From an uncultured Phascolarctobacterium sp. (GTDB taxonomy: Bacteria; Bacillota; Negativicutes; Acidaminococcales; Acidaminococcaceae): 64,000 bases of DNA. Below are positions 1-8,374 of this stretch, one piece after another. A program made the position numbers and the translations under genes. Below the pieces are notes generated by a model that ran no database searches, was not told the origin of the DNA, and saw only the letters and a list, made by a program, of their open reading frames with translations. The stretch is from positions 121,322-185,321 of the forward strand of contig NZ_CAKPTG010000004.1 in NCBI RefSeq assembly GCF_934190775.1, in the 5' to 3' direction. Position 1 is the stretch's first letter; each line of letters starts with the position of its first letter.

Positions 1-100
1 CTGCTGGCGTTTGCTGTTGAAAAAACACAGCCGGCGTGGTAAAATATTATGGTAAATGCTTAAATAAATATGGCAAAGAGAAAGTTTGGAGGAATTTACA

Positions 101-841
101 ATGTCAGGACATTCTAAATGGGCGAACATTAAACATAAAAAAGGCAAGGCTGACGCTCTGCGCGGCAAAATCACTACTAAAATCAGTCGCGAAATCACCA
201 TTGCTGTTCGTATGGGTGGTGCTGATCCTACCGGTAACATGAAGCTGAAGCTGGCTCTGTCCAAAGCTAAGGCTAACAATATCCCGAAAGACAACATTCA
301 ACGTGCAATCCAAAAGGGTGCAGGTGCTCTGGAAGGCCAAAGCTTCGAAGAGATTACCTATGAAGGCTACGGTCCTGCAGGCGTTGCTATGATGGTTAGC
401 TGCCTGACCGATAACCGTAACCGTACTGCTGCTGATGTACGTCACGTATTTTCCAAGCATGGCGGCAACCTGGGTGCCAGCGGCTGTGTAAGCTACATGT
501 TCAAACAAAAAGGTATCTTCGCAGTTAGCGCCGAAACCGGTGTTAGCGAAGACGATCTGATGATGATCGCTCTGGATGCCGGCGCTGAGGATATCAAGAG
601 CAGCGAAGACGGCTTTGAAATCATCACCGATCCGGCTGCTTATGACGATGTAGAAAAGGCTTTGGCTGATAACAATATTGAAGTTGCAATGTCCGAAATC
701 ACCATGGTACCTGATACTATGGCTGAGCTGTCCGACGAGGATGCTGAAAAGGTTCAGAAGATGCTGGACGCATTGGATGATTGCGATGATGTACAAGACG
801 TTTACACCAACGCTGACTTGCCGGAAGACGACGAGGAATAA
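101..841 (+). CDS. yebC: YebC/PmpR family regulatory or translation-associated protein
   Basis: The 246-residue protein begins MSGHSKWANIKHKKG, the hallmark N-terminus of the YebC/PmpR family (TACO1 in mitochondria), and runs the usual family length to an acidic tail. Family members have been described as DNA-binding regulators and, more recently, as factors that help ribosomes through difficult sequences; the sequence does not tell which applies here. An in-frame TTG lies upstream at 86, but the Shine-Dalgarno GGAGG at 88-93 overlaps it and fits the ATG at 101. It sits just upstream of ruvCAB, a common arrangement in Firmicutes, but a terminator separates it from ruvC. Confidence 0.95.
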   Translation: MSGHSKWANIKHKKGKADALRGKITTKISREITIAVRMGGADPTGNMKLKLALSKAKANNIPKDNIQRAIQKGAGALEGQSFEEITYEGYGPAGVAMMVSCLTDNRNRTAADVRHVFSKHGGNLGASGCVSYMFKQKGIFAVSAETGVSEDDLMMIALDAGAEDIKSSEDGFEIITDPAAYDDVEKALADNNIEVAMSEITMVPDTMAELSDEDAEKVQKMLDALDDCDDVQDVYTNADLPEDDEE

Positions 842-892
842 TATTATTATTACGAAGTAACTGCAATATGCGCGAAGCATAGTTGCAGAAAG

Positions 893-927
893 GAAAGCAG
901 GCAGTTGATGTCTGCTTTCTGTTTTTT
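893..927 (+). terminator. Rho-independent terminator after yebC
   Basis: An 8-bp stem (GAAAGCAG at 893-900 with CTGCTTTC at 912-919) is followed by TGTTTTTT. It lies between yebC and ruvC and ends 13 bp before the ruvC start, so ruvC expression probably depends on read-through or on a start site inside this short gap. Confidence 0.7.
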
Positions 928-939
928 GAGAGGTTTTTT

Positions 940-1434
940 ATGCTGGTTTTAGGAATTGACCCCGGTACCGCCATCTGCGGTTATGGTTTGGTAGATATGA
1001 CAGGCAACCGTCTGCGCCCGGTTTTTTACGGCTCGGTGCTGACGGATAAGGACATGCTGCCTGAGCTGAGGCTGAAGAAGATTTATGATGATATTTCGGA
1101 TATTATCGACCACTTCAAGCCGGATTTGCTGAGTATTGAAAAGCTGTTTTTTAACCGCAACGTGACTACTGCGATTCCTGTAGGACAGGCACGCGGCGTT
1201 GTGCTTTTGGCTGCTGCCAACAAGGGACTGCCGGTGATGGAGTTTACGCCGATGCAGATTAAGCTGTCGGTAGTAGGCACAGGCAGTGCGACGAAGGAGC
1301 AGGTTATCTACATGGTGATGCATCTGCTCAATATCCGCGAAAAAATTAAACCGGACGATACGGCCGATGCGTTGGCAGCGGCCATCTGCGGTATTAACAC
1401 TGCGTCTACGCGCAGATGGCAGGAGGGCAGATAA
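940..1434 (+). CDS. ruvC: Crossover junction endodeoxyribonuclease RuvC
   Basis: RuvC resolves Holliday junctions made during recombination by symmetric nicking, acting with the RuvAB branch migration complex. The 164-residue protein starts MLVLGIDPGTAICGYG with the first catalytic Asp, has the Glu in LSIEKLFF, and ends with the PDDTADALA motif that supplies the last two acidic ligands. The ATG at 940 is preferred because GAGAGG precedes it at the right distance and homologues begin at this point; a TTG at 883 would add 19 residues encoded across the terminator. The stop is directly followed by ruvA. Confidence 0.96.
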   Translation: MLVLGIDPGTAICGYGLVDMTGNRLRPVFYGSVLTDKDMLPELRLKKIYDDISDIIDHFKPDLLSIEKLFFNRNVTTAIPVGQARGVVLLAAANKGLPVMEFTPMQIKLSVVGTGSATKEQVIYMVMHLLNIREKIKPDDTADALAAAICGINTASTRRWQEGR

Positions 1435-2037
1435 ATGATTGGTTCATTGAAGGGCACTGTTGACAGCCTGGGCATCGATAACTGCATAATCGAAACGGCA
1501 GGCGGCGTAGGCTACCGTGTTTTCATGCCGGCAGCACAGCTGGCCCAACTGACGCAGGGCGCTGCTGTGCGCCTGCATATTCACACTGCAGTGCGTGAGG
1601 ACGCCATTGTTCTTTATGGCTTTTTGAGCCAGAAATATTATGATCTGTTTGAGCTGCTGTTGACTATCAGCGGCGTAGGTCCCAAGATGGCCTTGGGCAT
1701 TTTATCCGCAGTCAAGCCTGATGCCTTTTATCTGGCGGTGCAGAGCCGTGATATTAAGGTGCTGACCAAGCTGCCCGGTATCGGCAAAAAGACGGCGGAG
1801 CGTTTGCTGCTTGAATTGAAGGACAAGGTAGGCCCCGTGGCTGCCGAAAGCGCTGACAGCTTCGGCGAAGCAGTAGCTGCCGGTGGCAGCGGCGCCGTAG
1901 CGGAGGCAATCGAAGCACTTGCTTCCCTGGGCTACAGCAACAGCGAGATTATGCCCGTAATCAAGAAAATCGAAGGCGCAGAAACCAAGACGAGCGAGGA
2001 AATTCTGAAGCAGGCCTTAAGGCTGATGATGAAGTAA
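1435..2037 (+). CDS. ruvA: Holliday junction branch migration protein RuvA
   Basis: RuvA binds the four-way junction and loads the RuvB motor. The 200-residue product begins MIGSLKGTVDSLG with the N-terminal OB fold, carries the paired helix-hairpin-helix motifs around residues 72-130 (SGVGPKMALGIL and PGIGKKTAERLLLELKDK), and ends with the small RuvB-contacting domain after an Ala/Gly-rich linker. The start codon follows the ruvC stop with no gap, and AGGAGGG at 1421-1427 lies inside the ruvC end, so the two are translationally linked. Confidence 0.97.
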   Translation: MIGSLKGTVDSLGIDNCIIETAGGVGYRVFMPAAQLAQLTQGAAVRLHIHTAVREDAIVLYGFLSQKYYDLFELLLTISGVGPKMALGILSAVKPDAFYLAVQSRDIKVLTKLPGIGKKTAERLLLELKDKVGPVAAESADSFGEAVAAGGSGAVAEAIEALASLGYSNSEIMPVIKKIEGAETKTSEEILKQALRLMMK

Positions 2038-2112
2038 TTTTTCGCAGATAAATCGTCTGGCGGTATTTGAGCCTGCAGCAGTAGGCTGCACAAGGCTTAC
2101 TAGGAGGAACTT

Positions 2113-3120
2113 ATGGAATTTGATGATAGAATTATTGCCGGGGCGGAACAGGAAGCAGATGGCTGGCAGTACAGCCTGCGTCCGCGTCTGTTAAATGAAT
2201 ATATAGGTCAGACGCAGGTCAAGGATAATCTGTCGATTTTCATTAAGGCTGCCGCTGCCCGCCACGAAGCGCTGGACCATGTGCTGCTGTTCGGGCCTCC
2301 GGGCCTTGGCAAAACTACGCTGGCCAACATTATTGCCAATGAGCTTAATGTCAACATCCGCGTTACCAGCGGACCGGCGATTGAACGTCAGGGAGATTTG
2401 GCAGCAATATTGACTAACCTTGGCGATAATGATGTACTTTTTATTGACGAAATCCACCGCTTGTCCAAGACCGTAGAGGAAATCCTGTATTCCGCTATGG
2501 AGGATTTTGCGTTAGATATTATTATCGGCAAAGGTCCTGCGGCGCGCAGTGTGCGTCTGGACCTGCCGCATTTTACGCTTATCGGTGCTACCACGCGCTT
2601 GGGTGCGATAGCAGCGCCTTTGCGTGACCGCTTCGGCGTACAGTGCTGCCTGGAATTTTACAAGCCGGAGGAGCTGCAGTTTATTATTACGCGTGCAGCG
2701 GAAATCCTTAATGTAAAAATCGACAAGGAAGGCGCTATGGAAATTGCCCGCCGCAGCAGAGGCACGCCGCGTATTGCAAACCGTCTGCTGAAGCGTGTGC
2801 GCGATTTTGCCCAAGTGCTGGGTGTGGAGGTTATCGACCGTCAGCTGGCAGATGAGGCGCTGGCCAAGCTGGAGGTTGACCGCTATGGCTTCGACCGCAA
2901 CGATCGCAAAATCCTGACGACCATCGTCAAAACCTTCGGTGGCGGTCCTGTCGGCATCGAAACGATTGCTGCAGCCGTAAGCGAGGAAGCTTCAACCATT
3001 GAAGATGTAATCGAGCCTTATCTGATGCAGCAGGGAATGCTGAATCGCACCTCACGCGGACGTATGGCAACACGTGAAACCTATAGATATCTGGGAATGC
3101 CGTTTCCCGAAAATCAGTAA
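2113..3120 (+). CDS. ruvB: Holliday junction branch migration ATPase RuvB
   Basis: RuvB is the hexameric AAA+ motor that pulls DNA through RuvA-bound junctions. In the 335-residue protein the Walker A motif GPPGLGKT falls at residues 61-68, Walker B is FIDEIHR, sensor 1 lies in the GATTRLG stretch, and the C-terminal winged helix ends in the TSRGRMATRETY signature. It has a good TAGGAGG site 75 bp after ruvA. The ruvC-ruvA-ruvB order is the classical operon. Confidence 0.98.
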   Translation: MEFDDRIIAGAEQEADGWQYSLRPRLLNEYIGQTQVKDNLSIFIKAAAARHEALDHVLLFGPPGLGKTTLANIIANELNVNIRVTSGPAIERQGDLAAILTNLGDNDVLFIDEIHRLSKTVEEILYSAMEDFALDIIIGKGPAARSVRLDLPHFTLIGATTRLGAIAAPLRDRFGVQCCLEFYKPEELQFIITRAAEILNVKIDKEGAMEIARRSRGTPRIANRLLKRVRDFAQVLGVEVIDRQLADEALAKLEVDRYGFDRNDRKILTTIVKTFGGGPVGIETIAAAVSEEASTIEDVIEPYLMQQGMLNRTSRGRMATRETYRYLGMPFPENQ

Positions 3121-3146
3121 AGCAGCTTAGCTGCTCAGGAGGGAAA

Positions 3147-3749
3147 ATGAAATTATTATTGCACGCCTGCTGCGGTCCCTGTGCCTGCTACCCTACGGAG
3201 CAGCTGACGACGGCGGGAACAGATTTTGATATTTTGTTTTTTAATCCTAACATTCATCCGTACAAGGAGTTCAAGCACAGGCTGAGCACCCTGCGGGAGT
3301 TTTGTGAGAAAAAGCGCTACAATCTTATTATCGACAAAAGCTATCCGATAGAGGAATGCATCCGCGGTATGCTGGCAGAGCCTACCGTGCGCTGTGCCTT
3401 CTGCTACCGTATGCGCCTGCGCTACGCAGCGCAGTTTGCCAAGGAAAACGGCTACGATGCCTTTTCTACCACGCTGCTCGTCAGTCCCTATCAGCGCCAT
3501 GAGCTGATAAAAAAGGAGGCCGAAGTAGCAGCAGCGGAGTTCGGTATTCCGTTCTATTACGAGGATTTCCGCGTCGGCTACCAGCGCGGCGTGGATATCA
3601 GCCTGGAGCTGGGGCTGTATCGCCAGCAGTACTGCGGCTGTGTCTTCAGCGAGCGTGACCGCTACGAAATACGCAAAAAGCCCAAGGCGGAGGCAACGCA
3701 GGATAAGTTTGTGGTTGTTAGCAAAAATATCAAAATGGTGAACAGATAA
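3147..3749 (+). CDS. queH: Epoxyqueuosine reductase QueH
   Basis: QueH carries out the last step of queuosine synthesis, reducing epoxyqueuosine in tRNA anticodons to queuosine; it replaces QueG in many Firmicutes. The 200-residue protein has the family signature HACCGPCACYP at residues 6-16, a second pair of cysteines in VRCAFCYRMR and a C-terminal QYCGCVFSERD, consistent with metal or cluster binding. queA and tgt, which act earlier in the same pathway, lie 1.4-2.5 kb downstream on the same strand, supporting the assignment. Confidence 0.93.
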   Translation: MKLLLHACCGPCACYPTEQLTTAGTDFDILFFNPNIHPYKEFKHRLSTLREFCEKKRYNLIIDKSYPIEECIRGMLAEPTVRCAFCYRMRLRYAAQFAKENGYDAFSTTLLVSPYQRHELIKKEAEVAAAEFGIPFYYEDFRVGYQRGVDISLELGLYRQQYCGCVFSERDRYEIRKKPKAEATQDKFVVVSKNIKMVNR

Positions 3750-3776
3750 AGGCTGCAAGCTATCGAGGAAAAGTAT

Positions 3777-5066
3777 ATGCTTAGAAAATTACTGATACTG
3801 TCTGTACTGTTATTTACTTTTATATTTGCCTCTGCTGCGGCAGCCGCCGAGCAAATCCGCATAGGAATTGTGGTGGGGCAGGCAACGGCAGAGCTGAGCT
3901 GTGAGGATGAATTCACAGTGCGTGATTCGGCGGGCAAAACGACTACGATGCCCAAGGGAAAATATTTCATCCATGTGCAGCAGGGAAAGCTTTTCTTTGA
4001 TGATAACAATGAATTTGGTAATGAAGCGTTTGTTGCTGCGGCGGCAGGCAAGCGGTCACCGCAAATCAATAAACGCAGCTATAAGGGAGATTTTCAGCTT
4101 CGTGCTGAGCAGGGGGATAAGCTTTTGGTAGTCAACAGACTGCCTTTGGAGAATTATCTGGCGAGTGTGCTGCCTGCCAAAACGATGGTCGTATGGCCTG
4201 ATGAGGTCATCAAGGCCCAGGCAGTTGCTGCCCGCAGCTATGCTATGCATAAAATGGAGCAGAGCAAAAATGCTTATGCTTTGCTGGCAACAGATAAGGA
4301 GCTGCCTTACGAAGGCACAGGCAAGCGCATCGAAAAGTCTGCTGTGACGAAGCTGATTCAGGCGACGAAGGGGCAGTATCTTGCTGATGCTTACGGACGT
4401 GCCATCGAAGCAGTAACCACCTCGAGCACTGGTGGCAGAACCGAAAGCGCTTTAAATCTTTGGGGAACTCCCGTCAGCTATCTGCAGTCGGTAGAGGATT
4501 ACGACAGCGATAGTCCTGAATATACCTGGGAACGTCGCGTGTCACCGGCGTTTTTGGAAGGCTTGCTGGCGCAGCGTGGCTATGCTGCCGGCAAGCTGAC
4601 AAGCATTCGCCTTTCCCCGCTCGATGATGCAGGTGTTGACAGAACGCCTACGGGACGGGTAAAATATATTATCCTCTCCGGTGAAGCTGCCACTGTAAAA
4701 ATCAGCGGCGATGAGCTGGTTGAGCTGTTGGGATTGAACAGCGCTCTGTTTGAGCTGGAAACCGGCACACCGGTGCCGGAAACGCTCAAGGTGCCTATTG
4801 AAGATTATTATGGTATGGAAATTGGCAGCAAGGATATAGACATCAAGGTTAATGAGTCGAAAAAGCCTGTCTGGAAAAATTTAGTCCGTAGCTACCATCT
4901 TTTGGGAGGCGGCAAGGAGGAAAAAATAATTTTCCATGGCAAGGGCAAGGGCTCCGGCCTTGGCTTAAGTGCCTGGGGCGCACGCGGCCTGGCGAATGCT
5001 GATGCCAAAGCAACCTATAAAACGATTCTGGCACACTATTATCCTGGAGCTAAGCTTGTCCGTTAG
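3777..5066 (+). CDS. Exported SpoIID/LytB-domain protein
   Basis: A 429-residue protein with a clear signal peptide (basic MLRKLL start, hydrophobic core, Ala-rich cleavage region near residue 24). The body contains the SpoIID domain, recognisable from LPLENYLASVLPAKTMVVWPDEVIKAQAVAARSYA broken here as ENYLASVLPAKT and KAQAVAARSYA at about residues 124-158, and the final GLGLSAWGARGLA region near the C-terminus. SpoIID-type proteins are lytic transglycosylases or amidase helpers acting on peptidoglycan; in spore formers they drive engulfment. Related proteins occur in this neighbourhood in non-sporulating clostridia and Negativicutes, so a wall-remodelling role is as likely as sporulation. 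Confidence 0.85.
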   Translation: MLRKLLILSVLLFTFIFASAAAAAEQIRIGIVVGQATAELSCEDEFTVRDSAGKTTTMPKGKYFIHVQQGKLFFDDNNEFGNEAFVAAAAGKRSPQINKRSYKGDFQLRAEQGDKLLVVNRLPLENYLASVLPAKTMVVWPDEVIKAQAVAARSYAMHKMEQSKNAYALLATDKELPYEGTGKRIEKSAVTKLIQATKGQYLADAYGRAIEAVTTSSTGGRTESALNLWGTPVSYLQSVEDYDSDSPEYTWERRVSPAFLEGLLAQRGYAAGKLTSIRLSPLDDAGVDRTPTGRVKYIILSGEAATVKISGDELVELLGLNSALFELETGTPVPETLKVPIEDYYGMEIGSKDIDIKVNESKKPVWKNLVRSYHLLGGGKEEKIIFHGKGKGSGLGLSAWGARGLANADAKATYKTILAHYYPGAKLVR

Positions 5067-5111
5067 CAGGAAGTTATGTCCTGCAATATATAAGAAAAGA
5101 GAGATATTTAC

Positions 5112-6140
5112 ATGTTAGTAACTGATTTTGATTATGAGCTGCCACAGGAGCTGATTGCTCAGCATCCTATGGAGCCACGTGACCATTCGCGTCTGCTGGT
5201 GGTTGACAAAAAAACTGGTGAAATTGAGCACAAGCATTTTTATGACCTGGTAAATTATCTTAAGCCCGGTGACGTGCTGGTGTTTAATGATACCCGCGTT
5301 ATTCCTGCACGTTTGCATGGTACGAAGGATACCGGCGCTCATGTTGAGGTGTTTCTGCTGACTCGCAGAGATGCAACCGACTGGGAGGTTTTGGTACGCC
5401 CCGGCAAAAAGCTGCAGGTGGGTGCCAAGATTAACTTCAGCGATGAATTGAGCTGCGAGGTTATTGAGCACACTGATTTTGGCGGACGCGTTGTACGCTT
5501 TAAGTATGACGGTATCTTCGAAGAAATTCTTGACCGTCTGGGTGAAACTCCTCTGCCGCCGTATATTACGGCACCGCTGGAGGATAAGGAACGCTATCAG
5601 ACTGTTTATAACCGTGAGCGCGGCAGTGCTGCCGCTCCGACTGCAGGCCTGCACTTTACCAAAGAGCTGCTGCAGAAAATCAAGGAAATCGGCTGCGAAG
5701 AGGTTTTTGTAACATTGCATGTAGGCCTTGGTACCTTCCGCCCCGTAAGCGAGGCGAAGATTGAAGACCACAAGATGCATAAGGAGTTCTACACCGTATC
5801 GCAGGAGGCTGCGGATGCAGTAAATAAGGCGAAGGCTGAAGGCCGCCGTATCATTGCGGTTGGTACTACGGCAGTACGCACCCTGGAGGCTGCAGGTGCT
5901 GACGGTCAGCTGCACGCCGGCAGCAGCTGGACGAATATCTTCATCTATCCCGGCTATAAATTCCGCCTGGTAGATGACCTCGTAACTAACTTCCATCTGC
6001 CGCAGAGCACGCTGCTGATGTTGGTAAGCACGCTGTCTACCCGTGAGATTATGCTGCAGACTTATAAGAAAGCGGTTGAAGAAAAATATCGCTTCTTCTC
6101 CTTTGGCGATGCCATGTTTATTACAGACCTCAATAAATAA
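5112..6140 (+). CDS. queA: tRNA preQ1(34) S-adenosylmethionine ribosyltransferase-isomerase QueA
   Basis: QueA transfers and isomerises the ribosyl part of AdoMet onto preQ1 in tRNA to give epoxyqueuosine. The 342-residue protein shows family landmarks: FDYELPQELIAQHP at the start, VFNDTRVIPARL, the AAPTAGLHFT motif near residue 178 and VTNFHLPQSTLLMLVS near the end. It precedes tgt and follows queH, so the three queuosine genes form one local group. AAAGAGAGAT upstream gives a modest ribosome site. Confidence 0.97.
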   Translation: MLVTDFDYELPQELIAQHPMEPRDHSRLLVVDKKTGEIEHKHFYDLVNYLKPGDVLVFNDTRVIPARLHGTKDTGAHVEVFLLTRRDATDWEVLVRPGKKLQVGAKINFSDELSCEVIEHTDFGGRVVRFKYDGIFEEILDRLGETPLPPYITAPLEDKERYQTVYNRERGSAAAPTAGLHFTKELLQKIKEIGCEEVFVTLHVGLGTFRPVSEAKIEDHKMHKEFYTVSQEAADAVNKAKAEGRRIIAVGTTAVRTLEAAGADGQLHAGSSWTNIFIYPGYKFRLVDDLVTNFHLPQSTLLMLVSTLSTREIMLQTYKKAVEEKYRFFSFGDAMFITDLNK

Positions 6141-6198
6141 GATTTTTTGCCTTCGCCGCAAAGCCGAAGGCGCTGATAAATATTTTTAGGAGTTGCAT

Positions 6199-7314
6199 AT
6201 GACTAAACACGCAGTAACCTACGAACTAATTAAAGAATGTCCGCGCAGCGGTGCACGTCTTGGCCGCTTGCATACGCCGCATGGTACCTTTGAAACTCCG
6301 ATGTTTATGCCTGTCGGCACACAGGCAACGGTAAAAACTCTGGCACCGGAAGAGCTGTATGATATGGGCAGCCAGGTTATTTTGTCGAATACCTATCATC
6401 TGTTTTTGCGTCCCGGTCACGAGCTGGTGCGCAAGGCAGGCGGCTTGCATAAGTTTATGAATTATAAGCGCGGTATGCTTACCGACAGCGGTGGCTTTCA
6501 GGTATTCAGCCTGGGTGCAATGCGCAAAATCACCGAAGAGGGCGTAATGTTCCGTTCGCATATCGACGGCAGCAAGCAGTTCCTCTCGCCGGAGGTTTCT
6601 ACTCAGGTGCAGGAGGCACTGGGCGCTGATATCGCGATGGCCTTTGATGAATGCATCCCGTATCCCGCTGATTTTGATTACGCTAAGCGTTCTACCGAGC
6701 GTACCACCCGTTGGGCCAAGCGCTGCCTGGAAACGCATACACGCGAGGACCAGTCCATGTTCGGTATCGTGCAGGGCGGTATGTATCCGGAGCTGCGCCG
6801 TATGAGCGTGCAGCAGCTGACAGAGCTGGACTTTGCCGGTTATGGTATCGGCGGTCTGTCCGTAGGTGAGCCTAAGCCGATGATGTACGATATTCTGTCG
6901 CAGACCACTGAGCTGATGCCGAAGGATAAGGCGCGTTACCTGATGGGCGTGGGTACTGCTGACTGCATTGTTGAAGCGGTAAACCTGGGCGTTGATATGT
7001 TTGACTGCGTCTTCCCGACACGCGTTGCCAGAAACGGCACCGCGATGACGCATACCGGCCGTCTGGTAGTACGCAACGCAACCTACGCTGAGGACTTCCG
7101 TCCGATTGAGGAAGGCTGTGACTGCTATGCTTGCCGTAACTTCAGCCGTGCTTATATCCGCCATCTGTTTAAGGCAGAGGAGATTTTCGGCCTGAGACTC
7201 TTGTCTATTCATAATCTGCATTTCCTGCTGCATTTCGCTAAGGAAATCCGTGAGGCAATCGCTAATGACTGCTTCCCTGAGTTCCGCGAAAGATTCTTAG
7301 AAAATTATCGTTGA
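6199..7314 (+). CDS. tgt: tRNA-guanine(34) transglycosylase
   Basis: Tgt exchanges guanine 34 of GUN-anticodon tRNAs for preQ1, the entry step for queuosine in tRNA. The 371-residue protein has the base-recognition Asp in LTDSGGFQVFS, the nucleophile motif DMFDCVFPTRVARNG, and the zinc site CDCYACRNFSRAYIRHL. The ATG at 6199 was chosen over an in-frame TTG at 6193 because TTAGGAG at 6186-6192 overlaps the TTG and spaces correctly for the ATG. It lies between queA and the yajC-secDF genes, as in many bacteria. Confidence 0.97.
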   Translation: MTKHAVTYELIKECPRSGARLGRLHTPHGTFETPMFMPVGTQATVKTLAPEELYDMGSQVILSNTYHLFLRPGHELVRKAGGLHKFMNYKRGMLTDSGGFQVFSLGAMRKITEEGVMFRSHIDGSKQFLSPEVSTQVQEALGADIAMAFDECIPYPADFDYAKRSTERTTRWAKRCLETHTREDQSMFGIVQGGMYPELRRMSVQQLTELDFAGYGIGGLSVGEPKPMMYDILSQTTELMPKDKARYLMGVGTADCIVEAVNLGVDMFDCVFPTRVARNGTAMTHTGRLVVRNATYAEDFRPIEEGCDCYACRNFSRAYIRHLFKAEEIFGLRLLSIHNLHFLLHFAKEIREAIANDCFPEFRERFLENYR

Positions 7315-7333
7315 TAACAAGGATTTTTCCGAT

Positions 7334-7362
7334 TTGCAGAGAATATATAAAAGTGGTATAAA
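7334..7362 (+). promoter_or_regulatory. Candidate sigma-A-type promoter for yajC
   Basis: TTGCAG (7334-7339) and TATAAA (7357-7362) are separated by 17 bp, about 90 bp upstream of yajC. Between it and the gene lies an imperfect inverted repeat of TTTGCA/TGCAAA type (7390-7412). This is pattern matching only. Confidence 0.4.
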
Positions 7363-7455
7363 TAAACCAAACTATTGCATACTAAAAGGTTTGCAAGAGG
7401 AACCTGCAAATATGTCCGAATTTGCGGGAAGTGATAAAATGTGGAGGTGTTCAAT

Positions 7456-7746
7456 ATGCAAGGTGGAGATACAATGGCTTTGCTTAATTCTCTCTGGCCC
7501 TTCTTTTTAATGGGCGGCATATTCTATTTCATGCTGTGGAAACCCCAGAAAAAAGAGCAGCAGAAAAGACAGGATTTGTTAAATAGTCTTAAGGAAGGCG
7601 ATGAAATCATTACCATTGGCGGTATCTATGGTAAGATTACGGCTATTTCTGAAAAACGCGTTAAGGTAGAGGTTGCTGAAGGCGTAGTAATCGAAATGGC
7701 ACGCAATGCTGTCAGCGGTTTCCAAAACCCCGCTAAGAATTCCTGA
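7456..7746 (+). CDS. yajC: Preprotein translocase accessory subunit YajC
   Basis: YajC is a small single-span inner membrane protein that co-purifies with SecDF. The 96-residue product has one N-terminal membrane helix (LWPFFLMGGIFYFMLW) followed by the family signature KPQKKEQQKRQDLLNSLKEGDEIITIGGIYG. The ATG at 7456 is preferred because GTGGAGGTG at 7441-7449 is its ribosome site; a second ATG at 7474, also preceded by GGTGGAGAT, is possible. secD and secF follow after one gene. Confidence 0.93.
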   Translation: MQGGDTMALLNSLWPFFLMGGIFYFMLWKPQKKEQQKRQDLLNSLKEGDEIITIGGIYGKITAISEKRVKVEVAEGVVIEMARNAVSGFQNPAKNS

Positions 7747-8330
7747 TGGTGATTGCAGAAGAAAAAGTTGAGCTGCGCAAGTATTTTAAAAGGCTGCGGT
7801 CACAATTGACCGCAGAGCAGGCTGCTGCCAGCAGCCTGCTGACTGCCCGTCAGATACTGGCCTGTGATGCATATCGCAAAGCGAGCTGCATCATGGGCTA
7901 TTTGGCTTTTGGCAATGAGCTGTCTGTAGACCTGGTGTTGCAGCAGGCCCTGGCCGACGGCAAGACTGTTGCTGTGCCGCTGGTACAGTCGGCTACGGAG
8001 ATGGCTCCTGTTCAGCTGGAAAGCATGCAGAACTTTGAGCTTGACCGTTACGGTATTCGCAGCGTCCGCCAGCCGGCGAAGCTGCTGCAGCCGCAGCAGC
8101 TTGACCTTATACTGGTGCCAGGAGTGGCCTTCGGCCGCGACGGCAGCAGACTGGGCATGGGCGCGGGCTATTACGACCGTTTTCTGCCTCAGGCAGAAAA
8201 CGCTTTGCTCATGGGCATCGCTTACGATGCTTTTATTCAGCCGAATCTGCCGCGGGATGAATTTGACGTGCTTGTACAGCTTTTAGCAAGTGAAAGCGGG
8301 ATTACCACTCTCAGTCCGCTTAGCTTATAA
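7746..8330 (+). CDS. 5-formyltetrahydrofolate cyclo-ligase
   Basis: This enzyme converts 5-formyl-THF to 5,10-methenyl-THF with ATP, recovering a storage form of folate. The 194-residue protein has the N-terminal KYFKRLRSQL helix and the C-terminal signature LILVPGVAFGRDGSRLGMGAGYYDRFL at about residues 120-146 (folate and ATP site), here quoted as GVAFGRDGSRLGMGAGYYDR. The ATG overlaps the yajC stop by one base (TGATG), so translation is coupled; a GTG at 7749 is an alternative start. Its place between yajC and secD is unusual functionally but looks like a real operon. Confidence 0.9.
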   Translation: MVIAEEKVELRKYFKRLRSQLTAEQAAASSLLTARQILACDAYRKASCIMGYLAFGNELSVDLVLQQALADGKTVAVPLVQSATEMAPVQLESMQNFELDRYGIRSVRQPAKLLQPQQLDLILVPGVAFGRDGSRLGMGAGYYDRFLPQAENALLMGIAYDAFIQPNLPRDEFDVLVQLLASESGITTLSPLSL

Positions 8331-8374
8331 ATTAAATCCAGTTAATCCAAAAAAATTTTAAGGAGGAAGTTATT